DNA of 64,000 bases from Varroa destructor. Taxonomy: Eukaryota; Arthropoda; Arachnida; Mesostigmata; Varroidae. The notes under the pieces were generated by a model. That model ran no database searches, had not been told where the DNA came from, and worked only from the letters and a program-made list of their open reading frames with translations. The translations under genes and the position numbers were made by a program. The stretch lies in the NCBI RefSeq assembly GCF_002443255.2, contig NW_019211456.1, positions 19,701,557 through 19,765,556 on the forward strand. Direction: 5' to 3'. How positions within the stretch are numbered: the stretch's first letter is position 1; each line of letters begins with the position of its first letter. Positions 48,775 through 61,132 of this stretch are shown here, piece by piece.

Positions 48775-51700
48775 CGTACTTACGGACTCGCCAAGAGGAG
48801 TATCACGTGTGCTATAGACACTGCGCCGCTGTTGCATATGTATGTAGATGCATGCCTAATCGTTCGGCGTTCTTGTATGCAATCTTCTAGATCTTCTGTC
48901 ATAATCGTTTGCGCCAACGACGTTCAGACAAGCTAAGCTGTTCTGTTTGAGACAAGCGATTCTTTGTGCGGAGCTCCTTTCACTACCAGATGAGTGCTAC
49001 GATTCTCTTAACTTACTGCTGGAAAACGGATACTTAACAAGCACCGTATTAACAAATACGCTAATTGGCATAGAGGACCGCTGGTGTCTTCATGCATTTG
49101 AATCCTGTTATTCGCAAATAGTAAGTAAATAAAACTGTACATTTTGGCATAGAATTATGTACAACTGTATAATAATCAGCGGTACGATACGAGTCAAGTG
49201 CCCTCGTAGATGTGCTAGGCCGTATTTAACAAGTAATCGTTATAACCTATACAAAACGTACAGCCAATAAACCAAATAGGAAACAAAATCAATAGTAGGT
49301 AGAAATTGCGCTAAAAACATCTACGAAGTAAATCATGTAAAACCATAGTAAAAAAAGATCTAAACTTTCTACTTCTTGACAGTATGCACTCAAGTGCCTG
49401 AGCTCGCAAAAGTTTAAATACGTTAAAAGTAATTATTGTTTTTGTTCATCGGAGTTACTAACTTGAAAAGAACTTCGAAATGTTTTTCGAAGGACAGGTA
49501 AGTGTCTGCTACAAGACAAACAGTTCGAATAATTAGGGAATTTTTTCGTGGAATGACGTTTTCATTCTTCTGCCTTTACTGCCTTCCAATACCTGTTGGC
49601 GATCCTTTGCCGCGGTCTGTGTTTCCATAAGCATCCCGTGATTAATGCCCTAATGTTTTGAGCTAAGTTGCTTTAACTGATCTACGCAAATCGTGCATAA
49701 ATATATAACACTGTATCCTTAACTGACACGGGCCCCGACCGCCATAAACGAGACCTATAAGATCGACGGAAGCCAAACGGGCTAATGCTATCTATCCGTC
49801 CATGCGAGCGGGGCTGCGCCAAAGTTCCCAGTATTTTAGCGGTCGAAACAGCTACAAGCAAATGAAGAACTATAGACGACTATGAGTACATGCAGCGAAC
49901 GTACAGTGTACGTAGACACTGCATGTTTTATATAGGCTGAAAGACTGCGGGCTGCCCTAAAAAGATCTGTATTCTAAAATTCTACAGGGTAATGTTATTT
50001 CAAGGAAAAATATTTCTGCCACTGTATTTGTCCATTAATCTTCCCCTTCTAGGAACGTTTGAGGCATGCCTGGGAAAAAACGATATGACCTTGAATGATT
50101 CTTATGATATTGCCGAGAACGTAAGCTAGGTTCAGGAAAAACACACTCACTAGAATATCTAGGTAATATTATAATACGAAAAAAAAGCAAAGAATCGAGT
50201 GATTACTCAATGTACTTATGGGTACTAATTATTGCGCTTGCCATCATGGCGAGGAAAACAAAGATTATGTAGTGTGATCGAAGTCTGTGTGTGTACTAAT
50301 GCAAATGGACTAAGGCCGTGCGCAACCAAAGAGCAGATTGCCCCTAAGGTCATGCACATTTGTATCTTTCTGGAAGGCCAAGATGCTACAATAAAGACCG
50401 TGCAAGACATTCTGCGCAAATAACAAAGTCATTCAAACATGATTGAAAACTTCTAGTTAATGCCGGGTCAAGTCAATGTCTACGGCCATGACAGAAAAAA
50501 CGTTGACGATGACCCTATGATCATCTATGGAAAGAGAATATGGAAAAAAGAAACAGCACGCTTAATAACACCTACGAGACATTTTACAAAATTCAGACCA
50601 GTTTAAAACTCAAAAGGTCATGTGTTCATTGCGATATTGTAATGGCTCACACGTGTGCCGTTTTTGTAGAAAAAAAACAATATCTGTGTTGTTTCGATTT
50701 CCCCGTTCTCCAAATAACCCTTTTTTGCAAGGTGGAAGAAACGCCTGAAAAAAACAAGTAAGGAATTGAATAAATAATCCACAGGGGTTACTTCGACAAC
50801 CAAGGTTTAGACAATTAAAGCAATTACGGTTGGCACAGAGCCATATTATTGATACTTTTTAAACACCTTAATGCATAATACTTGCGGGCGATTTGAAATA
50901 TACAAAATTATAATGTATACAGATGGATCACCTGACAGGAACAACTTCAAAATGACGCCAACAAAAAAAGAACGAATGTATTTATGTACATCTTTGTTTA
51001 TCACTGACCTTGCACATTTCAAGTTTCACTTAAACATAGCCATTTGCCTTAGCCAGTTTTTGACATGCAGTTGGTCCTATCTTTGAAGTGGCAGCACAGG
51101 CTTATTTTTCTAGGGTTCGTCTACCATCTGTAGATCGTCGTAGCACACTTTGCTTGCGTCGCAACTTCTGAGAGAGTATTCGACGTCACTACTTCTGAAG
51201 ATCAGCCGCTCATATAAGTGCTCCTCAAGTAAGCTGCGCACGTCATTGGTAAAATAAAGAAGCGGCCTTTTAAAGCCTCATATCTTGCAAACCTTTCGTA
51301 ACATTTGAAGCGCAAAAAGACCTGCAATCATCTCCTGATAGGGACCAAGTTTACAGTTTCGACAAAAGGAAGCTGATGATGCTTCCACCCTAGAAGCCGT
51401 ACGAGACAATATTTTTTTTTTTTATATAAATACCTATCATAAATAGCTCTGAGGAATATGGGTCTACGATCATCCATTAACGGTGGAAAAACCTTGGAAG
51501 AAATATCCGTATTGCCATTTTAGAGATAGAGCCATATACACGCAAAATTGGGTGAAGCAAATAGCTGCCGTGAAGAACACAAATGGAGGCCACTTTGTTG
51601 TTGATGTTGTATTTGAATGAAACCTCAAATGTTTGTAGTATGGATAGATTTATGAAATTTATACATTCGATTGATTTTTGTCGGCGTAATTTTGATGTTA

Positions 51701-54700
51701 ACAGATAACCGCTTCTGTGCAGAGCATACATGGCTGCATCCTAAGCGGCATCAGAAACGAGGAAAAACAGGCAGCCACTGAAGTTGGACTCGATATTTCT
51801 TGTGAGCCTCTTCATTAAACGCAGCTGTTCTGCACAAATACGTTCACATCGCTTGTAAGGGTTTCTCAAAAGTGGCATAGATAGGCATTGCGGTCAATCT
51901 GATTTACGACTCCATGCATCGTAATAACCTTTATTTCGTTTGTACGGGTGCGGTAGGGGTATCACGTAGCACCTTTCATTGCATACAAAAACAGTTGCAA
52001 CGAATCGTGTTCGTAACTGAATAGTAACCGAATTACACTTTGATTCAACTGGAACTTAGACAACTCTCCTCTTGTCCTGTACAGAACGGGAATAAAAACT
52101 AGGCATTATCTATCGATCGCTTTATCGCCATATCGGTGCAAGTCTTCGACCTTGTTTACGGAGCAGTCAATGCTTGAGTTTGTCCTTTATTCTATACGCC
52201 TGGTGCATTCGCTAATTCCCAAGCCTCGCAATGACTTTGCAACAAGCTTTAATTAATCCTAGACTTTAATAAACCCAGGACTTCTCTAATATCCAGGTGG
52301 CAATAGTAATGAATTACTTTTTTGGTTGCTCGCATTTGACAAATAGTACCACACAATTGCGAAACTGCACGGCCGCTTCGCGAAGCCGTTTGAAGATAGC
52401 CGTGTGATGACTAGGCCAAATGCTCCCGGGATGATGAACGCGGTAAATATACTGGGAGTACACAACACGTCAGTTACTAGGAAATCGAGTGATTCGGGAG
52501 CACATTTTCTATGGAAAATTTTTACACGTTTGCTTTCCATAAAGACAACGAACAGTGATAAATAGCGCTCGGTAATGGTGCGAAGAAAACGGAATCGAAA
52601 CAAGTAGACAGGAGCATCCGCGTCCACTGTGCCTCATGATATGACTGAAAAACAAGGCGCTTAAATAATATTTCGAAAAATAACTTCGGAAAAAGGAATC
52701 GATTGAAAAAAATATAACCGCGTTACAAGATTTTTGAGAATGTAGAAGTTTTCCAAGTTGCATTACCTAGTCATCTACCATCATATTTATTCTAGAATTA
52801 TATGAATAAATAGTATTCTATGAGTGAATTCGATAAGTAAATTTATAATTTTAGTAAAACAAATTAAATATTTTTAAAAAATTTAAAGGGCGGAAGAAGG
52901 CGACCAACTGTGCATATCTACATTTCGAATACAGGTTGCTCTTGATATACGTCACCGTCTTTTAACAGACACATTTTATCACAAAGGTTCCTGTCGAGGA
53001 ACGTGGGGGTCCCTGAATTGGAACTCGATTTTGCTTACCCTCAAACATAATAAAAATGGCTAAATAAGTGTTATAACTTCACAGAACATGCACATCAACG
53101 GCAAACTTTAGGGTTTTCTTGACAGAATATACTTGGAGATTGAACTCATTAAGTTCCAACTAGCTTATTTTAATTGTAGGCTCATTGCTTTACGATAGGA
53201 ATAGATAGAAGTCTACTTGAATAATTTCTTCAAACATGTTTGTATTGTCCAGATAAGCCAATGGTAAATGTGTGTCTTAGTTGCTATCAGAAAAAGCACA
53301 AACCCACTAATCTTGTTTACCTTAAATGAAAAGCTGAAAGTTCGTTTTCCTGATAATACAGAAACGAGATTCAAAAACAATTTGTTTATAAATCCTTCAA
53401 ATTAACTTACCGACGGTATCACATACATAAGACGTTGCAAGCTGGTTACAACAGTAGGCTAAATTTGGCAAGCGGCCAGGGTTTGTAAAAAATTACCAAC
53501 AACCTGCTCTTCTAGATAAAATAGATCGAACAGCATAAAATAAAGGTATTTATAACGTCTTTCAGTGGCTTTTTTGGCAAGCGACTCCAATAAAAACTGG
53601 ATTTCCCTTCATCTCAACGGTGCACTTACACAGGAAATTAGAAAGCAACAGAACATAGAGGGAAACTAGCAGATAGCCCTTTCTTTGGCTGTCCTCAAGG
53701 AAGTAGCTGCTGATGACAGTACCAGAACAGCAAAATTGAGTACTACGAAGCCAATGAGTGCATGAGAAACTTTTAATGGCTCTTTTTCTCCTGCCCTATT
53801 ATGTCCAGGAAGACTAGGCTGAATCTTATAGTTTTCGCGTACCATTTAACGGTTTGCTCCGGAGCCAGCTACATGTATGTCTCCGTTATATTACATCGTA
53901 GTTAAGAATGCGTATTGATACGCGACAGAAAGCTTCAGTTGTTGGTAGGCAAATGTGGAAAGCACCTCGTATCGTCAGTAATGTTAGCATGTCCTTTAAA
54001 GTGAGAGACGTATTACTTTGGATCGCGTGTGAACAAACCTTAGCTTTTTAAAGCAGTACAACCATTCAGTTTTTCTGCCTCTACAGAAATCGTGATCTAA
54101 TTTCAAAATGACTTAGCTGATTTTTCCAGCTACAGGGTTTCATAACCCTCATGCATCGCACCCAAACAAATCTTTCTGTATTCAAATAGTATATGCTCTC
54201 ATAGCATCGAGGCGATGCGCGCCCATTTTTTATTTTTTCCTAATAAAGTTTCCTAACATACACAGCAGCATAGAACAATATCGCCGTTTAATGCCATACA
54301 ACAGCAAGCGCAAATCTACAAAAGGGATCTAATAACGGGCTTAACTAGAAACGTTGTAGTTTTTATTAACGTTCTAAATAGGTAGATATCAAAATAATTT
54401 CAATAGAAAAATAAGAACTTACTACACGTCTAAAGAGAAGCATCTAGCGGTAGCTCTGCTATGCTCGTTGCCAATCATGGCATTTATTCGTTGGCGTAGT
54501 TTAAGTATATTTAAAAATTGATGCGACGTTCACGAAAACGTTAATATATACAGTAAGTCAACAACTTTAAAACACAATAACTTGAAAAACCACTGACGCA
54601 CGAAGTATAATATTTTTCTTCTGTCAGGACTCACAAAATCCTTCAAAAAACGATACTAGCGATGCTGCTATGAATGAAGCTTCCAAATTGAACTGATTTT

Positions 54701-55112
54701 TTGGACAACACAGAAACTTTGGGAATCTCTTAGTTTATCGTGTAAACCCAATTGAGGAACTGGGACTTTTTTAAATACTTTTTTGTCACGTAGGAAGGTG
54801 AAGCAAATTTTCACGCACGTGGCATAAAAAACTTTATGCAACTTCCTTGACATTGCCTTCATGTATGAATAGCATCCTCATTCTATTCAGCAAACTCTTA
54901 TTATCAGGACCGAGCACATGGTACGCACGTATACCGGAACAAACACACAGAACGCGTTTTTGACCAGCTGACTCTGTAGTGCAAGTTGGTTCCATTTATT
55001 GTCGATTAAACAGTATTCAATATGACGACACGTATAATACAATCGTTCTTTCTTACTTGTTTTGTATCACAGTGCGTTCGCTTTCTAGCAATTGTAGCAT
55101 GCCTGCGTGTAA

Positions 55113-55943
55113 AAAATGTTTTTCCAAAAACCAAGCGTAATCCGAGGTCTCAGAATGTTCTGCGCGTGTGTATTTGGCCATCTTGAGAACCTAATACTTT
55201 TCTCAAATTCTGCTTTATACGCACAGTCTGTACTCTATGCCACCGGCGGGTTAGTGCGAGGTTATAAAATATCAAAGAAGACTCTGCACCATTTGCCACG
55301 CACAGACATTTTAAACGGGAACGAGCATACTGACGACCAATCGGCCTGTTCTCATAGGCAATCGGGAAAGTATTCGTAGATGAACAGAGCGCGTTTTCTA
55401 CTGACAAACCGGCCTTAGCATTCTGTCTTTGCGGCTCTTCAATTTAAACTAGTCATGAGGAACAGTGCTGCCTTTCCCTTAGATGGGCGAGGGCCAGTGG
55501 CCACCGTATTGGGGGCAAACCCGGTAGGCCGCCAGGTCGTTTCTGTGGGGGAGCGCGCGGTCGGCGGTAACGACTGTTTGAGACATCTACCCCGCCAAAC
55601 CAAACAGCTAACCGATCTACCGCCACCGCTAACGCTGCTGCCGCCGGAACTGCTACAAGCGTATCTTTGCCTTTTTTCAAGCACGACTCGAGGCATCGAG
55701 TGCATAGGCGGCTGCCGCTGCTGCCACTACCACTGTACAGGAATAACCCTGTCCTCGCTGATGAAGTTGCCCACATCTCAATTTACTCCAGCATTCAAAA
55801 AAGCTTACAAAAGAATCCATGACGAAACACCAAAGGTTTTGATATTCATAATGCGCCAACATCCGAGCCGGACTTTTTCCAGTAACAAACAACTCGAACG
55901 CTGTATTACTTCAAGATGGATAATAACGGACGTTGCGGCATAG
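55113..55943 (+). pseudogene. Stop-poor G+C-rich segment, possible decayed coding region
   Basis: One plus-strand frame spans 276 codons with only two internal stops (TAG at 55377 and 55416). Its 3' part from ATG 55455 is uninterrupted for 162 codons. Bases 55460-55740 are strongly G+C-rich with CTGCCG-type triplets, and several minus-strand frames are open there too. On that strand one frame gives a Ser/Gly-rich run (55439-55705) and another an Ala-rich run. The coding strand therefore cannot be decided. An exon with low-complexity residues on the minus strand is as likely as a plus-strand gene. Confidence 0.2.
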
Positions 55944-55949
55944 CGCTCT

Positions 55950-56171
55950 GCAACTCGGCAGTAATACGTTCAGTATATCACGTTGGCTATAACAGTATGT
56001 TTCGGATATTTAAGCTAATGGGTAACTAATCGAACTTCTATCTTCCATCACGTAATTATCCGGTCGTCTTAGATCATGCTTAGAAATAGAAAAGTAACAA
56101 CGAATTGATCTTTGGGTTCTCATTAAACTAATTTGCACCGGAATAACATGAACACCGATTTGAAAGGATAC

Positions 56172-56212
<41 letters not shown>

Positions 56213-58990
56213 CTAAGTGTAAAATATGCCTCTTTTTTGGCACACGTTCGAGTTTTTATTACATTTCAATTGATCCATTGATTTGATACGAGCGCCCAAC
56301 GATAGATTTTTCCACGTATGTTTTTACGCTATATAAACAAAGTATCTCACGGCATTTGTCGAACTCGTCTCAGGTAGTTTCTTTAGCTCAGTAGAAACTA
56401 CAAAGATTTTTATCCTTATCAAGACACAGTTATGAAGCCACAGCGGTTTGCGGTCACGTTCCGTCCGCCGCAACGCTAAATACACATTTTGCTATAGGTT
56501 AGAGCAATTTACAGCATGTTCCGATTTCGCCAAAGTTATAACAAAAAGAAAGTATGCGCGCAATAAAACATCCCTTTTTTGATTCCTTACACTGCCAATG
56601 GAATCAGTTTACGGCGAAACAAATCATCAAAAAAAGAGTCAAATACACTTGTTCTTATTGTGAAGCTACTAGATTCATCATACGCATAACAATACGTACG
56701 AGGTACGACCACCAGTGAGGACAATAGCCGTATAGATACGTTGAACTAGACTATGTAACATCTATTTACCTGTTACATTGGCACAAGTTAGTCCCATACA
56801 CGCGCTTAGGCGTTCGAGTACCCACTATTATATCCTTCTAAAACAATTTTCTGATGATAAACTTAAGTAATAATCATATTTAACCTGACCGACTATGTTC
56901 TTACCAGCCAAATACCCGATTCCTTAAATTTTTGCGATTTTGGTAAAAGAAAAAATCGTGAAAAAAATCGGTCAAGCTCCGGAAGTAAAACGAGAAGGGC
57001 TGCGGGGGAATAGAAACGAAAATCTATTTTAAAGACAATCGATCCAAACCCATACGTGTAGATACCCCAAAGAAACCTGAACAAAAGAAGCTGCTGTGCG
57101 CAGATAGACGATGCATCAAATTGTGCTAGCGTCACATTCTGCCTTGTCGAATGACAAAGTTGGCCTAGCGGCGATTGGGACGTCGATATGATTATATTTA
57201 TAACGTATTACCGTACTACAATATTATATTTTTGTGCAAAAATAGGACATGTATATCATTTAGCCGTCGAGCGATCTATAATTTCATATATAAAAGCATC
57301 TTTTACTTTAGTTCAACGCCATTATGGATCGAACGTGTCGAGCAATACCTATCTCCAATGTAGATGGTCTTACTGGTCTTCTTTAAAATAGCATAGCCGA
57401 TAAGTGGGTAATCATTCGTAGCATCGTGTTAACGTCCGCTTCCCCGATAGATAAGGCTTCTACGGCCGGATTAGCTGTATGAACTTGCACAAACGCACAT
57501 ATCGTGAACTTAGAACTTGAATTCAGATCACTGTGCGGAACAACGTAGAAAGTAGAGGTAATGGTGAATAGACTAGAAGGCCAAACCTGTCGTTCTTGCA
57601 TTCATAGCACTACACGGAGCATCGGCCAATCGAAAAACGTAGTTTTTGAAAGTGTTACACGACTTGGCGGGATGAAACATAAAAGTCAGAAGTTTCAGCA
57701 TTCACTGTATTGTTGATTGATTATAGCGATTATCTTCTGATATAAAAAATGGTACGCTGTAAAAAACGCCAAGCCCATAAAGTCCCTGTTCTTAATGCGC
57801 TTATACATACCAGTATTACAAGTGTAATAGACCAATGTTATTATTACTGTTGAAAGAAAATTTGTGGTCGACCACCTGTCAGAGGTTAGTTAATATTCAA
57901 TTTTCTTCACGAAATTATGAGGCTTACTCCCAAATAAACGTTATAACGATAACATTCGGCTAACATTAGTGAACGACCTAAATAGAATGTCCTCGTACTT
58001 TTTTTCCTTATAATCACAACGCAGTTATTTCAAATAGCCATCTGTGCACTGTCGAAACGGCCCGGCTGCCTACGTCTTCGAGTGTGCGGTTACGCAATAC
58101 GAAAAAGCGGATCGAGCGGCTGTTCGTCTGATGATTTGATTTCTATTATAAAAAAAACTGTAGACTGTAGTCATCTCGTATTAACCAACCTTTAATTTGT
58201 CTACTCAAAACATCTCACCTTCCCCAGAGGACTGAATGGTGGACGTCAAATTCCGATCCGATTTTGTGTCCTAAGTGGACCTTGGGGTCTGGTCTCTGGC
58301 CAATCTCAGTATCGGGATATTTCTACTAGTAGCTCTAGCTATGGCCACGATGGATTACAGGGCACAGGCCTGCGTCAACTCGTCTTTCTTCACTCCGAAA
58401 CGGTTAGATAGTTTTTTCAGATAGCGGTACTAATGGACAAACCGGAAATGATTTTATTGTCAAGGCTTACTGCCGTGCTAACGGGACCCCCGCGCCTTGC
58501 TTTTGTCGTTTAGAAGACGTTTTCACCGAAAAGCACAATAACTAAAAAAGCAGCTACTCTTAGAAGATTTGAAGACACCTCACCGGCTGACTGCTCTGTG
58601 GAACACCCCCACTCTTTGGCAGCTTCCGATAGTTACGGCCCTAAACGAAATTGCTTTGCCTGTGTCTTTGTTCAAATATGGGGACCTTGACAGAACTTTT
58701 GCACTGACTGCAGTCAATAAATTCAATTCCTTCCAATACATTCGGCGCCGAAGGCAGACCTCGCTTTATCCACGCACTATTTACTAGCGACCGCTACGGA
58801 TATAACCTGAGTAGTTGCAGTTCAAGAGTATATTTAAAAAGACCACATGTTTAGTAAAATAAGTGCATAGTAAGAAATGGGCGTGTTTTTCTGCTAAACC
58901 TGCTGGGGTACAAATACTCAAGGGGAACGGTCCCTATAATAAAAATTACCATCTACAGTGTTTCTTTTGAGCTACTTCAGCTGATTCTAA
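55950..58990. other. No identifiable gene
   Basis: Contains the (TA)17 tract and an 8-bp stem hairpin (56374-56401) whose loop holds TAGCTCAG, but no other tRNA parts. Frames are short and unrecognised. Confidence 0.5.
56175..56208. repeat. (TA)17 microsatellite
   Basis: Seventeen uninterrupted TA units. The minus-strand open frame across it, with alternating I/Y residues, is an artefact of the repeat. Confidence 0.97.
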
Positions 58991-58993
58991 TTT

Positions 58994-59284
58994 ATGTCAG
59001 GATCGTTAATACACGAGGCCCTATGGAACGAGAAAGAGGAAGTTAAACATATATGGCCGATAAATGAACTAGACTCCCAAATCAGAAGGGCTATAAACCT
59101 CTACATTGAAACAGAGGTACTTACAGGGTCGAACATCCTTGTGCAGTGTATGAAACGAACCTATTATTTTTCAATAGCAGATTTTGTGCTTCGTTATATA
59201 ATTCTGTTTCAAATTTCCTTAGCGCCTAAAACTGCGTTGGTTAAATTTCCAGTGTTACACAGTGTGGCCAGCCATATGTGTTAA
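58994..59284 (+). other. Unassigned 96-codon open frame
   Basis: ATG start, TAA end. The N-terminal half is acidic/basic mixed (for example NEKEEVKHIWPINELD), the C-terminal half hydrophobic. It ends 410 bases before repeat copy 1. No family recognised. Confidence 0.12.
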
Positions 59285-59693
59285 TGCAGCCTATGCTTTG
59301 AAAAAGGTATATCAAATCAAGACGTCTTCAACATCTTTCTGAGAACATATATTGTTGCGTTGTTGCATACAACGTTATTATTAAAAATATAAGGTACGCT
59401 TAGTCATATGGTACCCACAATATCTATTATGGAATTACGGAATTCTACTATCAGTAAAGATAAATAGGATTCTATTTGATCTACACAGGGAATTTAAAAA
59501 GTTTTCTTCGCGTTAGTCATAGATGGCGCCTAAAACATCGTTAGCGCTACGTAAAAAATCTGTCTTTTTGTGACTCGATTTTCGTCATTGCGTATATCAA
59601 ATCCATTCGACGCTGTGAGACAGTACGCAGAGGCAATACTCAATCTAAACAGTAAATAGTGTATAAGTTGGTTTCGTATTATTTTTGAGTAGG

Positions 59694-59853
59694 ACATATC
59701 TGACGTCATCGCACTACATGGGCACTTGAATGCCCCTAGGCGTCAATTGTCACGGTTTATCGACATCTCGTAAACCACTGGTTAGTTTGAATATGTGAAA
59801 TAACCAGCGTGGGTAAACCTTGAACAGGTCGAAGATGTTTGGGCTATGTCGAC
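59694..59853 (+). repeat. Dispersed direct repeat, copy 1 (split by 88 bp)
   Basis: Bases 59694-59740 match copy 2 at 46 of 47 positions and include a CRE palindrome TGACGTCA at 59701-59708. Bases 59829-59853 match the rest of copy 2 at 22 of 25 positions. The 88 bases between (59741-59828) are absent from copy 2. Both edges of that extra piece end in AGG, so it is either a deletion in copy 2 at a 3-bp microhomology or an insertion here. Confidence 0.8.
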
Positions 59854-60407
59854 ATTTTTATTGAGAATATGATTGTTGATTACATGAAACGGGTCGCGAA
59901 GTATAACTAGTTGTACTTAGTTCAAGAGCTCGAGAAAAATACTGCAACAAAATGAAAGGATTACGACGACCCGCAAGCTACATTGAGGCCTGCTGAGGAC
60001 TAAACACTACCTCAGTGCCTGAACAATTTGCCTTTCGAAGTCTAACCACACAGACGTTTCGGGCAACTGAGTGAAACTGTATCAAGTGACGACTACGATT
60101 CGTCGAAATCGTGTAGAGAATCATGCTTCTCTCTTGAAAAACTTGCATCGTCCATTTGAGACAACAGATAATTCTTAAGACTATCACATTTTAACATGCA
60201 ATTATTATTAGTTCTTTGCCTAGTGTGATCTCCAGAAATAATTCGTATCTAATCTTGCTACCTGCCAGTAGTTTTTCCTACATGCGACAGGCAAAAACGT
60301 ATAGCCATTTATTGTAAACAGTAGCCCAGCGTGGTAAACGACAGAGTTACTGTAAAAACATCGTCAGCTTATTCAACTTGAATGATAAGTCAGGCGCGTT
60401 TTGATAG

Positions 60408-61070
60408 CAAAAGCTATCCCAACTATGCACGATAAACAAAATCTCGGTGATAATGTGCATAATGAATAATAGAGCATATAGTAAAAAAAAAAAACGAAAA
60501 CGAGGTTGTGAGCAGCAGATATTCCAGCGCAGCGATCTGCTGGCTTCAGAATGGTCAATATGCTCTATTCTCACTTTTAAAAAGGAGCGAATACAGTTAG
60601 AATGGCCTGAACAATTGCACGTGCAGAACCAGATTGCCAAGAATCAACCAAAGGAGTTTTGTCAGCCCCCTATTAAGGTCAGTTTCGTACGTGATAAACC
60701 TTATCATCATCAGGACTTTTTGCTGCTGACTAAGACAACTCTCCTGGCGAGATCTGACGTATTTCTTGCTTCTACCAACTCGACATTGATACTACAGAGG
60801 TATCTTTTGATGTGAACGTTTTTAATGCACGATATAAGAACGCTAAGGAATAGTCGGAAGAACACTGACTTCGTTGTATCTAATCAGACTAACCATGTAC
60901 TCTCGAAGCAATCTCGATACAAACCAAGTTTTAGCTTTAGTGGAATAATCCAGAGGCCAGTTTTGCATCTAATCAGATTACTTCATATTTTTTTTTTCAT
61001 TACTTCACCCGCTGAAACGAATAAAGTTCTTCGAGCAGAGTTTGCTAAAGCCGCGTCTGAACATATCTGA
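60408..61070 (+). pseudogene. Open frame broken by one TGA, unknown function
   Basis: The frame runs 220 codons from just after TAG (60405) to TGA (61068-61070) with a single internal stop, TGA at 60813-60815. The first ATG is at 60453 and a new ATG lies at 60825, three codons past the break. The early part encodes a basic KKKKRKRG stretch, caused by an A12 run. No family is recognisable. It ends inside copy 2 of the 72-bp direct repeat. A recently broken gene, two short genes, or chance are all possible. I see no selenocysteine-type hairpin argument for reading through the TGA. Confidence 0.2.
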
Positions 61071-61132
61071 CGTCATCGCACTACATTGGCACTTGAATGC
61101 CCCTAGGTCGAAAATTTTCGGGCTATGTCGAC
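61061..61132 (+). repeat. Dispersed direct repeat, copy 2 (72 bp)
   Basis: This is the uninterrupted version of the repeat at 59694, 1367 bases downstream in the same orientation. It keeps the TGACGTCA palindrome (61068-61075) and contains the 12-bp palindrome CGAAAATTTTCG (61109-61120). The stop codon of the interrupted frame at 60408-61070 falls inside it. Flanking bases outside the 72-bp unit do not match copy 1. Confidence 0.8.

Larger units (their letters stand above)
46910..55110. other. No identifiable gene
   Basis: Besides the 17-bp repeat pair and short frames (longest 113 codons, 52286-52627 minus, starting in ATG and of no known family), nothing stands out. A T12 run lies at 51412 and an A+T-rich patch at 52.84-52.89 kb. 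Confidence 0.5.

Noticed and set aside
56374..56401. tRNA-like A-box (TTAGCTCAGTAG)
   Set aside because: It sits in the loop of an 8-bp hairpin; no acceptor stem, anticodon arm or T-arm with a B-box follows at the right distance.
60813..60815. Internal TGA as a selenocysteine codon
   Set aside because: I see no supporting family, catalytic context or obvious selenocysteine-insertion hairpin; a plain stop is simpler.
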